Assembly: GCA_036362985.1 (NCBI GenBank)
Contig: JAYGXS010000004.1
Span: 18,698,333 to 18,762,332, forward strand
Direction of reading: 5' to 3'
From: Ligula intestinalis
Lineage: Eukaryota > Platyhelminthes > Cestoda > Diphyllobothriidea > Diphyllobothriidae
DNA length: 64,000 nt
Shown here in pieces: positions 61,726 to 64,000 of this stretch. Each line of letters begins with the position of its first letter. The first letter of the stretch is position 1. The translations under genes and the position numbers were made by a program. Under the pieces are notes generated by a model. It made no database searches. It saw only the letters and a program-made list of their open reading frames with translations, and was not told where the DNA came from.

Positions 61726-63000
61726 TGCCAGTGTCGTGTTTGTGTCCTTAGGTCCGTGGTCCGATTCCATGTCAGCTGTCAGCACACCCAACTTGTCAGA
61801 TGCACTCTTGCTATTTGCTCTGTCCGAAGGAAACCACGCGTGCCATTCGGCTCCTGCCGCCATTCGTCCTGGGGCTTGTAACGCGTCTCAACTTCCACAA
61901 CGGACTTCGTTTTGTGAGACCCTATGGAAAAAAAGGCCCTGCGCTGCCTAAGGTCCACTAGTTTCTATCGTGTTATTATTAGCCATCAGCGGCAGACTTC
62001 TGTGTTTTGGTGTCTTTCAGTTTTGTCTTATCATAAGGCAGACTGGATGAACGCATGTCGGGGTGTCTAAGCGAGCGGAATTTAACGACCGCAGTGTTCC
62101 TTTTCGTTGTTTTGTCTCTTTTTGCCGCCAACTTCTCCAGCACCTTATCCGACGGGCGTTGTTTCTATCTTCTTCCAACCTGTTTGACAATCTGAGGTTC
62201 CAACTCCGCGAAATCGGTCCGTGGGCTCTATGCAGATAGAGGTCATGAAAATCTACCGAAAGGATTGCCATTCAGGGCCTTCGCTTCATCTTCTTCGCCC
62301 CCGCTGTGTTGGCGGCATCCCTAGCGTGCTTATCGCAATTTATTAAGGCTTCTAAGGTTTAACCCTTACGGCTGCGATCTTCTTAGAAGATGAGAGAAGA
62401 CTTGAGAAGGGCAGGTTGTTAGGAATAGTTTATTCTGCAGAAGGATAGTTAAGACGAAGGTTGATTCGGGCTGGCGTTGCGTTCGCTGTGAGAACGCGGC
62501 CGTGTCGAGGCGTCCACCACGCTCAGGAGCAGAACACTGAGTGAGTTTTGGCGTCAGTAATCGGGGGCGGCCGCCGCATCCTTGCTCTGTCTCACCGCCT
62601 TGATTGTGATTGGTTGAACCGCACGAAGGTAGACACTGGCGTGGGCCGTCCTTGACTCGTTCGCCAGTTTGCGTCTGGTTAGAGGCGGGCCGAAAAGTAC
62701 ATTCGCGCAAGGTCCTATGCTCTAAGTGACCTTGTGTGTGGCGTCAAGAGTTAGGAGGGCGTCGGGCAGCAGCGACCACTACATGCTCACTCGTGCATCA
62801 GTCTGGTGGTGAAATACACCTGTACAGTGGGTTGACTGTTATTTTGACCTGTACGTGGGTAGGCCGCTGGACTAACGCGGGAGACGGACCAGGGCACGGC
62901 AGACGTCAGTCAGGTTGTGCTCCCCTGACAAATTACGAAGGGGGAGGGGAGGGTAAGGTGTTCAGCCGTGTCAGCCACCTGCGCCCGCTCTCGTATCCGG
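61725..63000. other. no gene recognised
   Basis: A 292-codon open frame (62,736-63,614, plus) runs into repeat sequence and has no recognisable domain; not called a gene. Confidence 0.5.
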
Positions 63001-63785
63001 TCCTGTTGACAGCTGCTTTCAGTCATTCATTACCAGGCCTTTACAGTGACATGGAAAATATGCGAATAAAACGTGGATGTGCGTTTATGCCTTCGCCTTC
63101 GCCTGCTCCTGTCAAGCGGAGTATATTGGCCGAAAAACGAGACGTCTGGAGAGGAGGGTACTCGAACACACACCAGCCTGACAGCCTGGTAAAGGTAAAA
63201 TCGATCGATTTCGAGTTCGATCCTTGCATAATTAATCGAGACGAATCACAAAGTGGACGCGAGAGAGAGGCCTTTCCCGTCATATACCCGTCACTAACAG
63301 ACTACTCTAAAAGCCTGCGTAAACGGATGCTAGCCACAGCTAAGGTAGTGGCAATTCGTCTAGCAAAACCCGCGCTCTGCTGTCAAAAGACGCTGGTACT
63401 TGCAGTTATCCTCCTTTGGCCGACTGGGCACGAGGGTCACACACCGTCAGAAGTCACGCAGCCTGAAACCCCACTACCTGCAGCCACAGAGAACACGCCG
63501 CGTGACCACGTTAATCGCAGTCACAGGGAGCACGTCTCGCGTGTGACGTTGACCGTGAGAACGCCCCTCCCCCAGTCACATGCGCGCCACAACCCAACGT
63601 ACCCGACATGTTGACTCCGGCATGCATGAGACGAGGGAACGACGAGATGACTAATCGCCCCCCCTCCATTCCCCACCTCAAGAACGGTATAAGCACTGAA
63701 CATAACTGACCGTTTTTCTCGCTTATGTTCCATGTCATTGTAAAGGCCTGATGAGGAATGACCGAAAACAGCTGGTTGCCAATAC
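63001..63785. repeat. inverted pair of terminal modules
   Basis: 63,007-63,060 (read on the minus strand) and 63,726-63,780 (plus) are inverted copies of one module: CCATGTCATTGTAAAGGC, CTGATGAGGAATGACCGAAA, ACAGCTG. The right copy keeps CTGATGA (63,748-63,754), GG-AATGA-CC and GAAA, followed by GCCAATACAACTT. They bracket about 665 bp without a recognised gene. Confidence 0.65.
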
Positions 63786-64000
63786 AACTTCACAATCCAA
63801 TCCGTTCGTATGATCGGCTATTGCTGCCAGGGTCGATGCAGCCGTTCGCGCAGGCACACCGGACAGATCCGATCGAATGATTTCCAAGTTTCATTCTTCT
63901 GTTATTTTTCTCCTATCATCGAAAAAGACACAAGAATTATGCGAAGGGTTAAGGCACTTGAAGTATTAGTTGTACTCGGGTCACTAAAAATTGGTGACCC

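Noticed and set aside
62736..63614. 292-codon open frame on the plus strand
   Set aside because: No recognisable domain, odd composition, runs through dispersed repeat pieces (62,960-63,060), and lies in an XRN1 intron without splice context.
1..64000. CRISPR arrays, rRNA genes, prokaryotic operons
   Set aside because: No regularly spaced repeats with unique spacers, no rRNA-like sequence and no operon structure; intron-bearing genes show eukaryotic DNA.

Overview
The window looks like nuclear DNA of a flatworm, most likely a diphyllobothriidean tapeworm (Spirometra / Dibothriocephalus / Schistocephalus type). The reasons are the intron-split genes, the very high load of decayed CR1/Jockey-like, Ty3/gypsy and Penelope-like retroelements, and a C2H2 zinc-finger tail (GLVGHLR type) that I know from retroelement proteins of these worms. 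The genus is an inference. There are no bacterial features, rRNA genes or CRISPR arrays.

Region 1 (1-28,620) is an intergenic repeat cluster. It holds an hAT transposase relic (3.7-4.7 kb), and a decayed non-LTR retrotransposon (about 5.65-11.95 kb) whose ORF1 is split by a Tigger/pogo-type DNA transposon with intact TIRs and TA target duplication (5,964-7,153). It also holds a mariner-like MITE (13.0-13.4 kb), a zinc-finger retroelement tail (15.2-15.9 kb) and further minus-strand non-LTR fragments (17.5-22.0 kb). It ends with a minus-strand Ty3/gypsy element with both LTRs, PBS and PPT (22,460-28,620), itself invaded by a CR1-like 3' fragment and by a 176-bp Penelope-terminus relic.

Region 2 (28,995 to the window end) is the 5' part of a conserved gene on the plus strand, the cytoplasmic 5'-3' exoribonuclease XRN1. 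Five exons (28,995-29,069; 33,690-33,818; 33,870-33,970; 40,282-40,379; 60,322-60,431) join in phase to 171 codons with the catalytic Asp residues and 5'-phosphate pocket in place. The introns are very uneven (4.6 kb, 51 bp, 6.3 kb, 19.9 kb); the rest of the gene lies beyond the window.

Inside the 19.9-kb XRN1 intron, on the opposite strand, lies a complete five-exon gene (50,587 down to 40,958) for a 720-residue secreted or surface protein: signal peptide, LRR domain, LRRCT, one Ig domain and a C-terminal hydrophobic tail suggesting a GPI anchor. The introns are otherwise filled with Penelope-like element pieces (RT with YVDD, GIY-YIG), tRNA-derived SINE-like repeats, a Jockey-like fragment, interstitial telomere-like repeats, TA arrays and long G/C homopolymers.

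The most interesting non-genic theme is a set of short dispersed modules, several at the ends of Penelope-like remnants and others in the SINE-like family, that share a CTGATGA / hairpin / GAAA arrangement resembling hammerhead ribozyme cores. A second is the gypsy element, which is flanked by duplicated blocks of over 300 bp instead of a 4-5 bp target duplication and ends about 375 bp upstream of the XRN1 start codon.
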